Shown one piece after another: positions 17,190-25,400 of a stretch of DNA of 64,000 nucleotides. Origin of the DNA: Limosilactobacillus pontis (GTDB lineage Bacteria; Bacillota; Bacilli; Lactobacillales; Lactobacillaceae); the NCBI RefSeq assembly GCF_002940945.1, contig NZ_PNFV01000001.1, positions 1-64,000 on the forward strand, read 5' to 3'. The notes under the pieces are model-generated. The model searched no databases, was not told where the DNA came from, and was given only the letters and a program-made list of their open reading frames with translations. The first letter of the stretch is position 1. Each line of letters opens with the position of its first letter. Both the position numbers and the translations under genes were made by a program.

Positions 17190-18131
17190 ATGAAGTACCT
17201 CTTTATCATCAATCCTTGCGCAGGCGGTGGCAAGGGCAAAACAGCCTGGTCCAAGGTCCAAGCCCAGCTAGCTACCACCCCGGGGATCCAATTCGATTGC
17301 ATCACCAGCCGGTACGTCGGGCAACCACGTGAACTAGCAGCTCAGGCAGCTCAGCGCAACGACCTTGACTGTCTGGTCGTAGTCGGTGGCGACGGCACCC
17401 TCCATGAGGTGATCACTGGTCTGATGACGGTCCAACAAGATGATCCCCTGCCGGTAGCCTACATCCCCGCAGGGACTGGGAACGATTTTGCCCGGGGATA
17501 TGGGATCGCAACCGCCCCTCGGCAGGCCCTGATCCAGATTCTTACCAACCAGCGGACTCATCGGATCAACATCGGCCACTACCATGATTACAGCCGGAAT
17601 TGCGATGGGATCTTTCTCAACAATTTCGGGATCGGTTTCGACGCGGCAATCGTCCACGCCACTAACCACTCGCGGGCTAAGACTTTCCTAAATCATCACC
17701 ATCTCGGCACTTTCGCCTATATCTATAAGGCTGTCCGGGTCTTCTTCACTCAGCCGGATTTCCAAGTGAAAATCCAAGATGGCAGACAACTGCAAACCTT
17801 CAACCATGCCTTCCTTCTGGTCGCCAGCAACCATCCCTACATTGGCGGCGGGGTCCGAATTGCGGCTGACCAGCGCATCGACCAGCAGGAACTGGAACTG
17901 GTGGTAGTTGAGAAACGTCACCGGTTAACCCTGCTATGGGCAATGCTGATGTTTGCTAGTGGTCACCTGATTACCTCGCGCTTTGCTCACCTCTTCCGTG
18001 GTAAAGCATTGCGCTACCAGGTCACTTCCGCCCAATACGGGCAGATCGACGGTGATGAACCGGGCAAACGCGCCTTTGACCTGGCCCTATCCTGCTGTTC
18101 TTATCCGTTTTGGCAGCAACCGTTAAATTAG
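17190..18131 (+). CDS. diacylglycerol kinase-family lipid kinase
   Basis: About 313 residues. It belongs to the DagK/YegS/BmrU-type lipid kinases: the N-terminal IINPCAGGGKGK and the GGDGTLHEVITGL nucleotide-binding loop, then PAGTGNDFARG, are diagnostic. It should phosphorylate diacylglycerol or a related lipid at the membrane and feed it back to phosphatidate. An upstream in-frame ATG at 17154 lies within the -10 box TATAAT (17150-17155) and cannot be the start; ATG 17190 has ACGGAG 7 bases before it. The gene is monocistronic with its own terminator, and its promoter is back to back with small RNA copy A. Confidence 0.9.
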   Translation: MKYLFIINPCAGGGKGKTAWSKVQAQLATTPGIQFDCITSRYVGQPRELAAQAAQRNDLDCLVVVGGDGTLHEVITGLMTVQQDDPLPVAYIPAGTGNDFARGYGIATAPRQALIQILTNQRTHRINIGHYHDYSRNCDGIFLNNFGIGFDAAIVHATNHSRAKTFLNHHHLGTFAYIYKAVRVFFTQPDFQVKIQDGRQLQTFNHAFLLVASNHPYIGGGVRIAADQRIDQQELELVVVEKRHRLTLLWAMLMFASGHLITSRFAHLFRGKALRYQVTSAQYGQIDGDEPGKRAFDLALSCCSYPFWQQPLN

Positions 18132-18134
18132 ACG

Positions 18135-18174
18135 AAAAATTGCCCCATGGCCAACAGCCACGAGGCAATTTTTT
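18135..18174 (+). terminator. terminator after lipid kinase
   Basis: AAAAATTGCC pairs with GGCAATTTTT, with an inner TGGC/GCCA, and ends in T6. Confidence 0.88.
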
Positions 18175-18237
18175 ATTAGTCTGAGTTACCATAACTGTTT
18201 TCTTGGATCTTTTTTAATCCGGACTTTTTTTGCTTTG

Positions 18238-18558
18238 TTAATCAGTCCAGACCTTCTTGGCAACATTAAATGCTGACCAGGCATTTGGCCAGCCAACGTA
18301 GAAGGCCAGCTGTGTAATCATCTCAGCGATTTCTTCCTTGGTGATCCCATTGTTCTTGGCCGTCTGCATGTGGTACGGCAGCTGCTCGAAGGCACCCTTA
18401 GTGATCAAAGCGGTCACCGTCAGGAAACTCCGATCGCGCGGGCTGAGTTCCTTCTCGCGGGACCAGACCTGTCCAAACAGCACATCATCGTTTAACTCCG
18501 CGAACTTCGGGGCGAAGTCGCCCAACTGGTCGCGGCCAGCAGTTTGTTTCTTAGCCAT
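18238..18558 (-). CDS. carboxymuconolactone decarboxylase (CMD)-family protein
   Basis: A 106-residue all-helical protein of the CMD/AhpD superfamily. The signature helix ALITKGAFEQLPYHMQTAKNNG and GITKEEIAEMITQL are clear. It has no cysteine, so it lacks the AhpD CxxC redox centre and is closer to gamma-carboxymuconolactone decarboxylase-like proteins of unknown substrate. It is the second gene of a short operon behind a cupin protein and downstream of a flavodoxin, all divergent from a LysR regulator. Such sets are common in lactobacilli and are thought to handle reactive carbonyl or aromatic compounds, which here is inference. Confidence 0.85.
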   Translation of the reverse strand: MAKKQTAGRDQLGDFAPKFAELNDDVLFGQVWSREKELSPRDRSFLTVTALITKGAFEQLPYHMQTAKNNGITKEEIAEMITQLAFYVGWPNAWSAFNVAKKVWTD

Positions 18559-18573
18559 GTCAAATCATCCCTT

Positions 18574-18990
18574 CTACTTTGTAAGCTGATCGTAGTAATC
18601 GTCGGTGACCTTCTCACACCATTCACTGGTCCCCTTGGTGATTGCAACGTGAGAGAACCAGGAATCCTTAGTGGCCCCGTGCCAGTGCTTGATGCCCTCG
18701 TGGATCACAACCACGTCACCGGGAGTCAGGAGTTGGGCCGGCTTGCCTTCCTCCTGATACCAACCCTCACCAGCCGTGACCAGGAGAATTTGGTAGCCAT
18801 TGTGGTGGATGTGCCAGTCGTTCCGGCAACCCGGTTCGAAGTTAACGTTGGCAACGTTGATGTCCACGTTGTCATCGGGGCTGACCAGACCATTGAGGTA
18901 GCTGGTACCGATGAAGTATTTGGCATAGGCAACGTTCTTGTCACCGAAGCCGAAGAGGTCATTCTTAACCGCTTGTTCGTTCTTTGCCAT
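18574..18990 (-). CDS. cupin-domain protein
   Basis: A 138-residue single cupin barrel. Motif 1 is visible as WHIHHNGYQILLVTAGEGWYQEEG and motif 2 as PGDVVVIHEGIKHWHGA, giving four or five histidines and glutamates for a metal. A GTG at 18999 opens the frame, but ATG 18990 has GGGAG 9 bases upstream and was chosen. It lies 15 bases upstream of the CMD gene and has a clean promoter at 19053-19025. Cupin-CMD pairs often act together; the chemistry is unknown. Confidence 0.85.
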   Translation of the reverse strand: MAKNEQAVKNDLFGFGDKNVAYAKYFIGTSYLNGLVSPDDNVDINVANVNFEPGCRNDWHIHHNGYQILLVTAGEGWYQEEGKPAQLLTPGDVVVIHEGIKHWHGATKDSWFSHVAITKGTSEWCEKVTDDYYDQLTK

Positions 18991-19024
18991 TATCAGCACT
19001 CCCTTTATGTCTTTGTTTACCTTT

Positions 19025-19053
19025 AATATAAGGGTATGCCATGATAATGTAAA
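19025..19053 (-). promoter_or_regulatory. promoter of the cupin-CMD operon
   Basis: Reading on the minus strand, TTTACA (19053-19048) and TATATT (19030-19025) are spaced by 17 bases. It lies in the gap after the flavodoxin gene, so the operon can be transcribed separately from it. Confidence 0.6.
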
Positions 19054-19090
19054 ATGCTTATTATTAAGCTTTTTCTATTCAAATAGCGTA

Positions 19091-19567
19091 TTATAATTTA
19101 CGTAACCAGGTGGCCAGTGTTGGGACTGCAAAACGTGGGGCGGCGTGGGTCAGGACGTGATAACCATCGACCACGTGGAGCTTCCCAGCGTGAGCCCGAA
19201 AGTCCTGCTGATAGTTGCCGGTGGCGCTCCAACCCGTGCTAAACGGCGCCACGACGCCTGCATAGCCTTGAAGCTGCTTGAGGAGCTGCATGATCGGTGA
19301 AGCAATCTGGCCGTCCCAAACCGGGCCACCAACTAGGATCGTGTCGTAGTAGTCCAGTTTGGGCAGCTTAGTCGTCAAGGCCGGCAACTGCCCACTTGCT
19401 CGCTGCTGCTTGTAGATCTTGTCGGTGGCCGTCATGTCATCGGGGAAAGTCCCCGCTGCCACCTTGATTCTTAAAATATCGGCACCGGTCAGCCGATGGA
19501 TCTGGCTGGCGAGCTTTGCCGTTGTGTCAAACTGTGAATAATACAAAATCAATGCCTGTTTGGCCAT
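19091..19567 (-). CDS. flavodoxin-like protein
   Basis: A 158-residue FMN-binding flavodoxin-fold protein. The phosphate loop is ILYYSQFDTTAKLAS, and VGGPVWDGQIASPI forms the isoalloxazine-side loop. It resembles the flavodoxins linked to LysR-cupin-CMD clusters rather than electron-transfer flavodoxins of nitrogen fixation. The start ATG at 19567 has AAGGAA 9 bases upstream; MIEM upstream of it is an extension without a ribosome site. It diverges from the LysR gene across only 41 bases, so both promoters must overlap and LysR control is likely. Confidence 0.85.
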   Translation of the reverse strand: MAKQALILYYSQFDTTAKLASQIHRLTGADILRIKVAAGTFPDDMTATDKIYKQQRASGQLPALTTKLPKLDYYDTILVGGPVWDGQIASPIMQLLKQLQGYAGVVAPFSTGWSATGNYQQDFRAHAGKLHVVDGYHVLTHAAPRFAVPTLATWLRKL

Positions 19568-19608
19568 TTCAATCATTCCTTACGTTTAATTTATTGGAGG
19601 TATTTTAT

Positions 19609-20490
19609 ATGGACACGCGTGTTATCAAATATTTTCTCACGGTTGCTCACACCAATAATATCACAAAGGCCGCTAAGCAGCTGCACGTTACCCAGCCAAC
19701 CCTCTCCCGACAGATCATGGACTTGGAAACCGAGCTCGGTGTCACCCTCTTCGACCGCCAGCAGCGGCGGATGGCACTAACCCGGGCGGGCGTTCTCTTT
19801 CAACGTCGAGCAACCACTATCCTCCAGCTCCTTGCCCAAACTGAGAATGATCTTCACCAACAGAATGAAGATGAGCTGAGCGGAACCATCAACCTAGGCT
19901 GTGTTGTCTCCAGTGTCTCGCCCTTCTTGATGGGACTGGTTGACCGCTTCCAGCAGGCCCACCCGGCCGTTCGTTTCAACCTCTTCGACGGGGACGGCGA
20001 CTTCCTCCGCCGCCAGATTGACGAGGCTGCCACCGAACTGGCCTGCTTGATCGAACCGGTTGAGGCTGCCAAGTACAACTACCTGGTTCTGCCCAGCCGG
20101 GAGCAGTGGGGGATCATCCTGCGCAGCGATGATCCCCTAGCCAAGAAGAAGAGTTTCACCCGTGACGACCTCTACAAGTTACCCCTGATCATTCCCCACC
20201 GCAACATCGTCCGCGATGAAGTCAGTGACGTCCTCAAGCTTGATCAGCGCAAGCTCAATATTCGGGCCAGCAACAACCAGCCCAGCAACGCCATCGTCCT
20301 GATTCGGACCGGCCGCTATTACGGCTTGGCCATCAAAGGAGTGGCTGACCTCTTCCATGATCCCGCTATTACCTTTGTTCCCTTCACTCCAGCAACCAGC
20401 ACCGGCCACGTCCTGGTTTGGAAAAAGAATCGCCAGCTGACCACGGCGGCCGAGCACTTTCTCCAATTTGTCGCCGACCATTGCAATTAA
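19609..20490 (+). CDS. LysR-family transcriptional regulator
   Basis: A 293-residue LysR regulator. The winged helix spans residues 1-60 (FLTVAHTNNITKAAKQLHVTQPTLSRQI), a linker helix follows, and a periplasmic-binding-type effector domain covers about 90-290. ATG 19609 was chosen because TTGGAGG precedes it by 9 bases; the longer frame to 19516 has no ribosome site. Its position 41 bases from the divergent flavodoxin gene is the classic LysR layout, so it probably controls the flavodoxin-cupin-CMD genes together with itself. The effector cannot be inferred. Confidence 0.9.
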   Translation: MDTRVIKYFLTVAHTNNITKAAKQLHVTQPTLSRQIMDLETELGVTLFDRQQRRMALTRAGVLFQRRATTILQLLAQTENDLHQQNEDELSGTINLGCVVSSVSPFLMGLVDRFQQAHPAVRFNLFDGDGDFLRRQIDEAATELACLIEPVEAAKYNYLVLPSREQWGIILRSDDPLAKKKSFTRDDLYKLPLIIPHRNIVRDEVSDVLKLDQRKLNIRASNNQPSNAIVLIRTGRYYGLAIKGVADLFHDPAITFVPFTPATSTGHVLVWKKNRQLTTAAEHFLQFVADHCN

Positions 20491-20492
20491 AG

Positions 20493-20529
20493 AAGGACCC
20501 GCATCGCCAATGACGGTGCGGGTCCTTTT
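20493..20529. terminator. terminator between lysR and azlD
   Basis: AAGGACCCGCATCG pairs with CGGTGCGGGTCCTT (one wobble), followed by TTTTG; it lies between convergent genes. Confidence 0.88.
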
Positions 20530-20533
20530 GATC

Positions 20534-20872
20534 CTAAAAAATATAGTTAACTAAAATAATATAGCTGACAGTTCCCACAATCAGCGAGAGAAACATGCTC
20601 CGCCGCCAAAGATGGACAATCACTGTAATCAGTCCGGCAATCAGGTCGGGCAGGCCGTGGTCACCGGATAATAGGTTGATGTTGCGATAACAATAGACTA
20701 CCAGCATTCCCATGATGGCAGCTGGCAGGAAGGCCCCGAGTCCCTTGATAAAGGGCGATAACTCATCCTGCCCATCCTTATCACTGGTGAAGATCTGGAA
20801 AGGCAGCCAGCGGGTGGCAAAATTGGTCAAAGCAGCAATGGCAATCGTAATGACCTGTTGGATAATGGTCAT
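20534..20872 (-). CDS. azlD: branched-chain amino acid export subunit AzlD
   Basis: A 112-residue protein with four hydrophobic helices, including AALTNFATRWLPFQIF and KGLGAFLPAAIMGMLVVYC, typical of AzlD, the small partner of AzlC. Together they export branched-chain amino acids or analogues. The start ATG overlaps the azlC stop by 4 bases, which implies translational coupling and a stoichiometric complex in the membrane. Confidence 0.88.
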   Translation of the reverse strand: MTIIQQVITIAIAALTNFATRWLPFQIFTSDKDGQDELSPFIKGLGAFLPAAIMGMLVVYCYRNINLLSGDHGLPDLIAGLITVIVHLWRRSMFLSLIVGTVSYIILVNYIF

Positions 20873-21573
20873 ACCTGGTCACCTGCCTTCTGGTGACGAC
20901 GGTGGAAGTAGTAGTATTCGGCAACCAGGAGCAGGAGGGTGGCAATTAAAAAGTAGGTCTTGCCAAAGATCAACAGGCAGACGATCGTGATTACTACCCC
21001 GCTGAGTGAGCTGATGTGGCGTTTTTCCTGCATAAATTGCTCCAGAGCCAGCACAATGAACAGGGCCGTCATCACAAAATCCAACCCCTTAATCTGGATA
21101 TTAAATGCACTGCCGAGAAAGCCGCCGAGGAAGGCGCCCAGTACCCAGTAACTGTAGTCCAGAATCGTCATCCAGAGCTGGACGGCGGTTCGATCGCAGT
21201 CGGCCGGTACTCGAAGACTATAGTTGATTACAAAGGTCTCATCGGTTAGTCCAAACAATAGCAAGAATTTGCGCCAGCCGTGGTGCGGGTACTTGGTCAG
21301 CATCGAGATACCATAGAAGAATTGGCGGAAACCGACCACGGCAGTGATCAGCAGGACGTTGACCGGGTTGAAGTGCTGGGTCAGGAGGGTGGCAATGATG
21401 AATTCGACCGAGCCCCCGTAGATCGTCGCCGCCATCAGAGTTGGGTACCAAAACGAGAACCCTAAGTTGTGCATGTACAAGCCATAACCAAGCCCCAGAA
21501 TTACGTAGCCAAAAAAGACTGGAATAGAGCTGGTCAGGGCAAAGTGAAAGTTGCGTCCGCGCTTACTTCTCAC
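20869..21573 (-). CDS. azlC: branched-chain amino acid export permease AzlC
   Basis: About 234 residues with eight or so helices. SIPVFFGYVILGLGYGLY, the YGGSVEFIIATLL motif and GFRQFFYGISML, followed by GLTDETFVI, identify AzlC. The frame can be opened at TTG 21594, but GTG 21573 has GGGAGGAG 6 bases before it and was chosen. It pairs with AzlD. No regulator of the Lrp/AzlB type is adjacent. Confidence 0.88.
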   Translation of the reverse strand: MRSKRGRNFHFALTSSIPVFFGYVILGLGYGLYMHNLGFSFWYPTLMAATIYGGSVEFIIATLLTQHFNPVNVLLITAVVGFRQFFYGISMLTKYPHHGWRKFLLLFGLTDETFVINYSLRVPADCDRTAVQLWMTILDYSYWVLGAFLGGFLGSAFNIQIKGLDFVMTALFIVLALEQFMQEKRHISSLSGVVITIVCLLIFGKTYFLIATLLLLVAEYYYFHRRHQKAGDQV

Positions 21574-21649
21574 CTTTATCTCCTCCCAAATCAAACAATG
21601 CCCTCATTCTACCAGACCAGCTGGCCACTTGAAAGAATAATATGATGCT

Positions 21650-22795
21650 TTAGGAACGACTTGCCTTAATTAAACGAGCAACATTTTCCGCCGTTTGTGC
21701 AATATCATTTTCTGCATCTGCCAGCGCTTGGTCGAGGGACTTAGCCCCGGCAGGAGTCGAAAAAATAGCATCAATTGCGTCAGCAGTATAAAGACTTTCA
21801 ACTCCCTTGCCAATGTTTCCCGCCAAAACAATTACTGGAGCATTGGGTGCAACACTCTTGCAGGCTTGGGCAACCCCATAAGGAGTCTTACCAAATTTAG
21901 TTTGAAAATCAATCCCACCTTCACCTGTAAAGACAAAGTCAGCACCGCTCGCCTTTTTTCTTAACTTAGTCGCAGCAATCACAAGGTCAACACCATGTTG
22001 CATCTGCGCGTTAGTAAAGGCCAACAAGCCTGCCCCCAGGCCACCAGCGGCTCCTGCTCCTGGCAAATCTTCCACATTTTTTCCAGTGTCTCTAGCAATT
22101 ACCTGCGCGTAATGATGGAGTCCGTTATCAAGCACCTTCACCATTTTCGGCGTTGCGCCTTTTTGGGGACCGAAAACGGCGGCTGCTCCATTGGCGCCAG
22201 TTAATGGGTTGGTAACATCAGACGCAATGGCAATGGTTGTTTTTAAAACACGCGGATCAATCTGTGAAATGTCCAGGTGATCTAAGTCACTTAAAGAGCC
22301 CCCACCAAAGCCGATTGCTGTGCCATCGGCTTTCAGAAGTTTCACACCCAGGGCTTGGGCCATTCCTGCACCACCATCAACGGTCGCACTTCCCCCAATC
22401 CCAATAATAATTTTAGAAGCCCCTCGATCGATTGCATCGAGGATCAGCTCCCCCGTTCCGTATGTCGTCGTGATTAACGGGTTAGCTGTCTGTGAATTGA
22501 TAAATTGAATTCCACTGGCAGCTGCCATTTCGATCACAGCTGTTTTACCGTCACCAAGCATCCCGTAATCGGCTTTGGTCAGTTCATTAAAGGGGTTGTG
22601 AACCCTTGCGGTAATTAATTGACCGCCCGTCGCATCAACCAGGGATTGAACCGTCCCTTCACCACCATCAGCCATGGGAACCAGTTCGTATTCCGCATTT
22701 GGGTAAATTCGTTTAATCCCCCGCGCCATTGTTTCAGCAGCCTGTTTAGCGGTCAAACCGCCCTTAAAAGAATCTGGTGCAATTACAAATTTCAT
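21650..22795 (-). CDS. glycerate kinase
   Basis: A 381-residue glycerate kinase of the GarK/GlxK type, which phosphorylates glycerate to 2- or 3-phosphoglycerate so that it can enter glycolysis. The opening MKFVIAPDSFKGGLTAKQAAE, the PMADGGEGTVQSLVDA loop and GIGGSATVDGGAGMAQALG are family signatures, and the length is normal. It lies 21 bases behind a truncated permease remnant, suggesting an old uptake-and-use operon for glycerate or a related acid. Codon use looks more AT-rich than that of the azl genes next to it. Confidence 0.93.
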   Translation of the reverse strand: MKFVIAPDSFKGGLTAKQAAETMARGIKRIYPNAEYELVPMADGGEGTVQSLVDATGGQLITARVHNPFNELTKADYGMLGDGKTAVIEMAAASGIQFINSQTANPLITTTYGTGELILDAIDRGASKIIIGIGGSATVDGGAGMAQALGVKLLKADGTAIGFGGGSLSDLDHLDISQIDPRVLKTTIAIASDVTNPLTGANGAAAVFGPQKGATPKMVKVLDNGLHHYAQVIARDTGKNVEDLPGAGAAGGLGAGLLAFTNAQMQHGVDLVIAATKLRKKASGADFVFTGEGGIDFQTKFGKTPYGVAQACKSVAPNAPVIVLAGNIGKGVESLYTADAIDAIFSTPAGAKSLDQALADAENDIAQTAENVARLIKASRS

Positions 22796-22816
22796 AATAT
22801 ATTCACCCTTTCGATA

Positions 22817-23140
22817 TTAGATCAAGTGTAAGAAGCCATAAAGAATCGTTGCCGTGAGCATTGCGGAGCCTCCAACCAGTGCTTCATATAAAATACCATG
22901 TGACCGTTCCTTAATATCCATGTGCATGGCATTGGCGGTAACGTGGAAATAGTTCCCCTGAGGAGGCTGATCAATCACGATTGCCCCCGTGTGAACCATC
23001 GCTGCTGCAGCCAATGGTGCAACGCCAAAGCCAAGAATTGCTTTCGAGAATGAACCAGTTGCGAGAATTACCCCAGTTACACATTTATTAAATATGACCT
23101 CAATGTTAATAAAACAGCCAAACGTTTGTTTACCCACCAT
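22817..23140 (-). pseudogene. C-terminal remnant of a GntP/IT-type organic-acid permease
   Basis: The 107-residue frame contains hydrophobic segments (VTGVILATGSFSKAILGFG and ALVGGSAMLTATILYGFL) and AAAMVHTGAIVIDQPPQGNYFHVTANAMHM, which looks like the C-terminal quarter of an ion-transporter-superfamily permease such as a gluconate or glycerate symporter. A full permease needs over 400 residues, and no upstream continuation exists in any frame before the terminator at 23240. The first 20 or so residues do not look membrane-embedded. It is most likely a decayed transporter of the adjacent glycerate kinase. The family assignment is tentative. Confidence 0.5.
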
Positions 23141-23239
23141 AATACCGTCAATTATCGTCTAAATAAAATTAATAGTTTCTTTAACCATTCACCTAAAAAG
23201 GGTTACGGACTTGTTTGAACGTTATAGATACGCAACTAC

Positions 23240-23285
23240 AAAGGGCCTCCAGCGTTCGGATAATCCGAATACTGGAGGCCCTTTT
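23240..23285. terminator. bidirectional hairpin terminator
   Basis: AAAGGGCCTCCAG...CTGGAGGCCCTTTT with an inner TTCGGA/TCCGAA closes a stem of about 20 pairs. It isolates the permease remnant from the acetyltransferase gene. The remaining bases up to 23434 hold nothing recognisable. Confidence 0.85.
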
Positions 23286-23434
23286 AAGCTCACAGGTTCA
23301 TCTTGCCAAAGCTAAGCAATGTACTAGCTGTTGTCACTCATAATAACGATATTTAAACTATAGATCAAAGGAGCTTGTGACCTATTTTGATGTTATTGTC
23401 TAACTATTTACTTCTATAACGAAACTTCAACTAA

Positions 23435-23974
23435 TTAATTCTTGTCTTCCTCAGGATGCGTCAGCAGGGCGTAAACATAAGAAATCTCGTTTGCCCGGTA
23501 AACACCGTGCAGCTCACCGACTCTGGTGAAACCGTTCTTGGCGATTAGGTGCTGCATGATCTTGTTATCCTCATGGGTATCAATCCGGATCGTCTTGATG
23601 TCCTGACGGTGCTGCTTGATGTAGTCGATCACGTTGGTAAACAAGGCTGACGCGTAACCCTTACCAGCGTGGTTGGAGTGAATGGCCACCCGGTGAATTA
23701 CGACGTACTTATCAGTGTCGATCAACCAGTCACCATGCAGCTCATCATAGGAGTGGTCCGGTGCCTCAACGATTGACAATGCACCAACCGTTTCATCATC
23801 ATCGGACTGAACCAGGTAGGCAAAGCCATTGTTGATGTCTTCCTTGACGTGCTCAACGTTTGGGTAGTCCCCCTGCCACTGATCGATCCCCTGTGAGGCT
23901 AGTTGGTCGCGACCATCACGCAGGATTTCAAGAATCTGGTCAAGGTCATTCATCGTTGCTTGCTTAATTTGCAT
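23435..23974 (-). CDS. GNAT-family N-acetyltransferase (paralogue 1)
   Basis: A 179-residue acetyl-CoA-dependent acyltransferase of the GNAT fold. The acetyl-CoA loop is in HRVAIHSNHAGKGYASALF (motif A, R/Q-x-x-G-x-G/A) and the last strand in MQHLIAKNGFTRVGEL. It is strongly similar over its whole length to the gene at 31816-32361, including DQWQGDYPNV and YVVIHRVAIHS, so the two arose by duplication. The substrate is unknown. The start ATG is preceded by AAGGGATG. Confidence 0.88.
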   Translation of the reverse strand: MQIKQATMNDLDQILEILRDGRDQLASQGIDQWQGDYPNVEHVKEDINNGFAYLVQSDDDETVGALSIVEAPDHSYDELHGDWLIDTDKYVVIHRVAIHSNHAGKGYASALFTNVIDYIKQHRQDIKTIRIDTHEDNKIMQHLIAKNGFTRVGELHGVYRANEISYVYALLTHPEEDKN

Positions 23975-24161
23975 TGGACTATCATCCCTTCATGAGTATT
24001 TATTATGGTTGTGCTCATCAAAACAACTTAAACAATGTAACATACTTTGCTTTTAACTGACAAGTAATTTACCTGTCCGGGTTCGGCACAAGATACTATG
24101 CTGGAACTAACCATTATAATAATTGTATTCTAAAATAAGAAATTGAAAGGAGTAAAGCACC

Positions 24162-24803
24162 ATGCAGCTCACCATTACCCAACTCTACCAGAAGATGCGC
24201 CGTCAGATGGGCCCGTCCGGCTGGTGGCCCGCCGACAGCAAGGAGGAGATCGTCATTGGCGCAATTCTGATCCAGAACACTAACTGGCGCAACGCTGACC
24301 GGGCCCTCAACCTCCTCCGTCAAGCCACGGGCCTCCAACCAGATCGTATCCTGGCCTTGACCATGGATCAATTACACGACCTGGTACGTCCAGCTGGCTT
24401 CTACCGCAATAAAAGCAAGGCTCTGGTCAGTGTCCTCTCCTGGCTAGCCCGAGGCAACTACGACTATCCTGCTATCCGTCAACACTACGGATCCCGCCTT
24501 CGCCAGGAACTACGGGCCCTGCACGGGGTTGGTCCCGAAACAGCCGACGTCCTGCTGACCTATATTTTTGACGTGCCAACCTTCATCAGTGATAAGTACG
24601 CCCGCACCCTTTTCACCTACCTGGGAGTGACCGGGCTGACCGACTACCAGAGCTTATCCCAGCGGTGCAACCTGCCAGATGATTTCACCCCGGCGATGGC
24701 TAAGGACTTTCATGGCCTAATCGACGAATTTGGCAAGGTCTATTTTCACCCACGGGATAAATTTGCGACGAGTTTTCTCAGCGACGACACCCTCGCCCTT
24801 TGA
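24162..24803 (+). CDS. HhH-GPD DNA glycosylase, MpgII/MagIII-like
   Basis: A 213-residue member of the endonuclease III superfamily. The helix-hairpin-helix is LRALHGVGPETADVLL, and the catalytic Asp lies in FISDKYARTL. At the position where Nth has the lyase lysine (GVGRKTA) this protein has Glu (GVGPETAD), and the C-terminal iron-sulfur cysteines are absent. Both traits match monofunctional alkyl-base glycosylases of the MpgII/MagIII type, so removal of 3-methyladenine is more likely than AP-lyase activity. AAAGGAG precedes the ATG. It may be co-transcribed with the following hydrolase, 45 bases away. Confidence 0.83.
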   Translation: MQLTITQLYQKMRRQMGPSGWWPADSKEEIVIGAILIQNTNWRNADRALNLLRQATGLQPDRILALTMDQLHDLVRPAGFYRNKSKALVSVLSWLARGNYDYPAIRQHYGSRLRQELRALHGVGPETADVLLTYIFDVPTFISDKYARTLFTYLGVTGLTDYQSLSQRCNLPDDFTPAMAKDFHGLIDEFGKVYFHPRDKFATSFLSDDTLAL

Positions 24804-24848
24804 TGATAAAAATGATACACTATTAAGAATTAAAAAGGAGTGATCAGC

Positions 24849-25400
24849 ATGACTAAGGCACTATTGATTATTGATTACACCAACGACTTCGTAGCGGACA
24901 ACGGGGCCTTGACCGTGGGCAAACCGGCCCAGCAGCTAGATGGCTACCTCGCTGACCTAGCCGACCAATTCTACCTCAATGGTGATTACGTGATCTTTCC
25001 GACTGACGCTCACCACCGGCACGACCCTTTCCATCCGGAGTCCAAGCTTTTCCCGCCCCACAACATCATCGGGACGCCGGGCCGGAACATATACGGCCGG
25101 GTGAACGATTGGTATCAGGCACACCGTGGTAACGACCGGGTTGACCTCTTTGCTAAGAACCGTTACTCATCCTTTGCAAATACCAACCTCGATAACTACC
25201 TGCGTGAGCGACATATCACCGACCTCTGGATCAGCGGTGTCTGCACTGACATCTGCGTCCTCCATACGGCAATTGATGCTTACAATCGCGACTACCAAAT
25301 CACTATTCCCCGGCGCGGGGTCGCAACCTTTACGACAAATGGTGATGAGTGGGCATTGGACCACTTCAAGAATAGCCTCGGCGCTACAATTGCTGACTAG
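24849..25400 (+). CDS. isochorismatase-family cysteine hydrolase
   Basis: A 183-residue cysteine hydrolase with the family triad: Asp in LLIIDYTNDF, Lys in FAKNRYSSF and Cys in SGVCTDICVLHTA with the preceding cis-peptide pattern. Nicotinamidases, N-carbamoylsarcosine amidases and isochorismatases share this fold. The metal-binding residues DAHHRHDPFHPES resemble nicotinamidase, which would convert nicotinamide to nicotinate for NAD salvage; this is plausible but not certain. The start at 24849 is set by GGAG 8 bases upstream. The last 17 bases overlap the convergent GT8 gene. Confidence 0.85.
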   Translation: MTKALLIIDYTNDFVADNGALTVGKPAQQLDGYLADLADQFYLNGDYVIFPTDAHHRHDPFHPESKLFPPHNIIGTPGRNIYGRVNDWYQAHRGNDRVDLFAKNRYSSFANTNLDNYLRERHITDLWISGVCTDICVLHTAIDAYNRDYQITIPRRGVATFTTNGDEWALDHFKNSLGATIAD

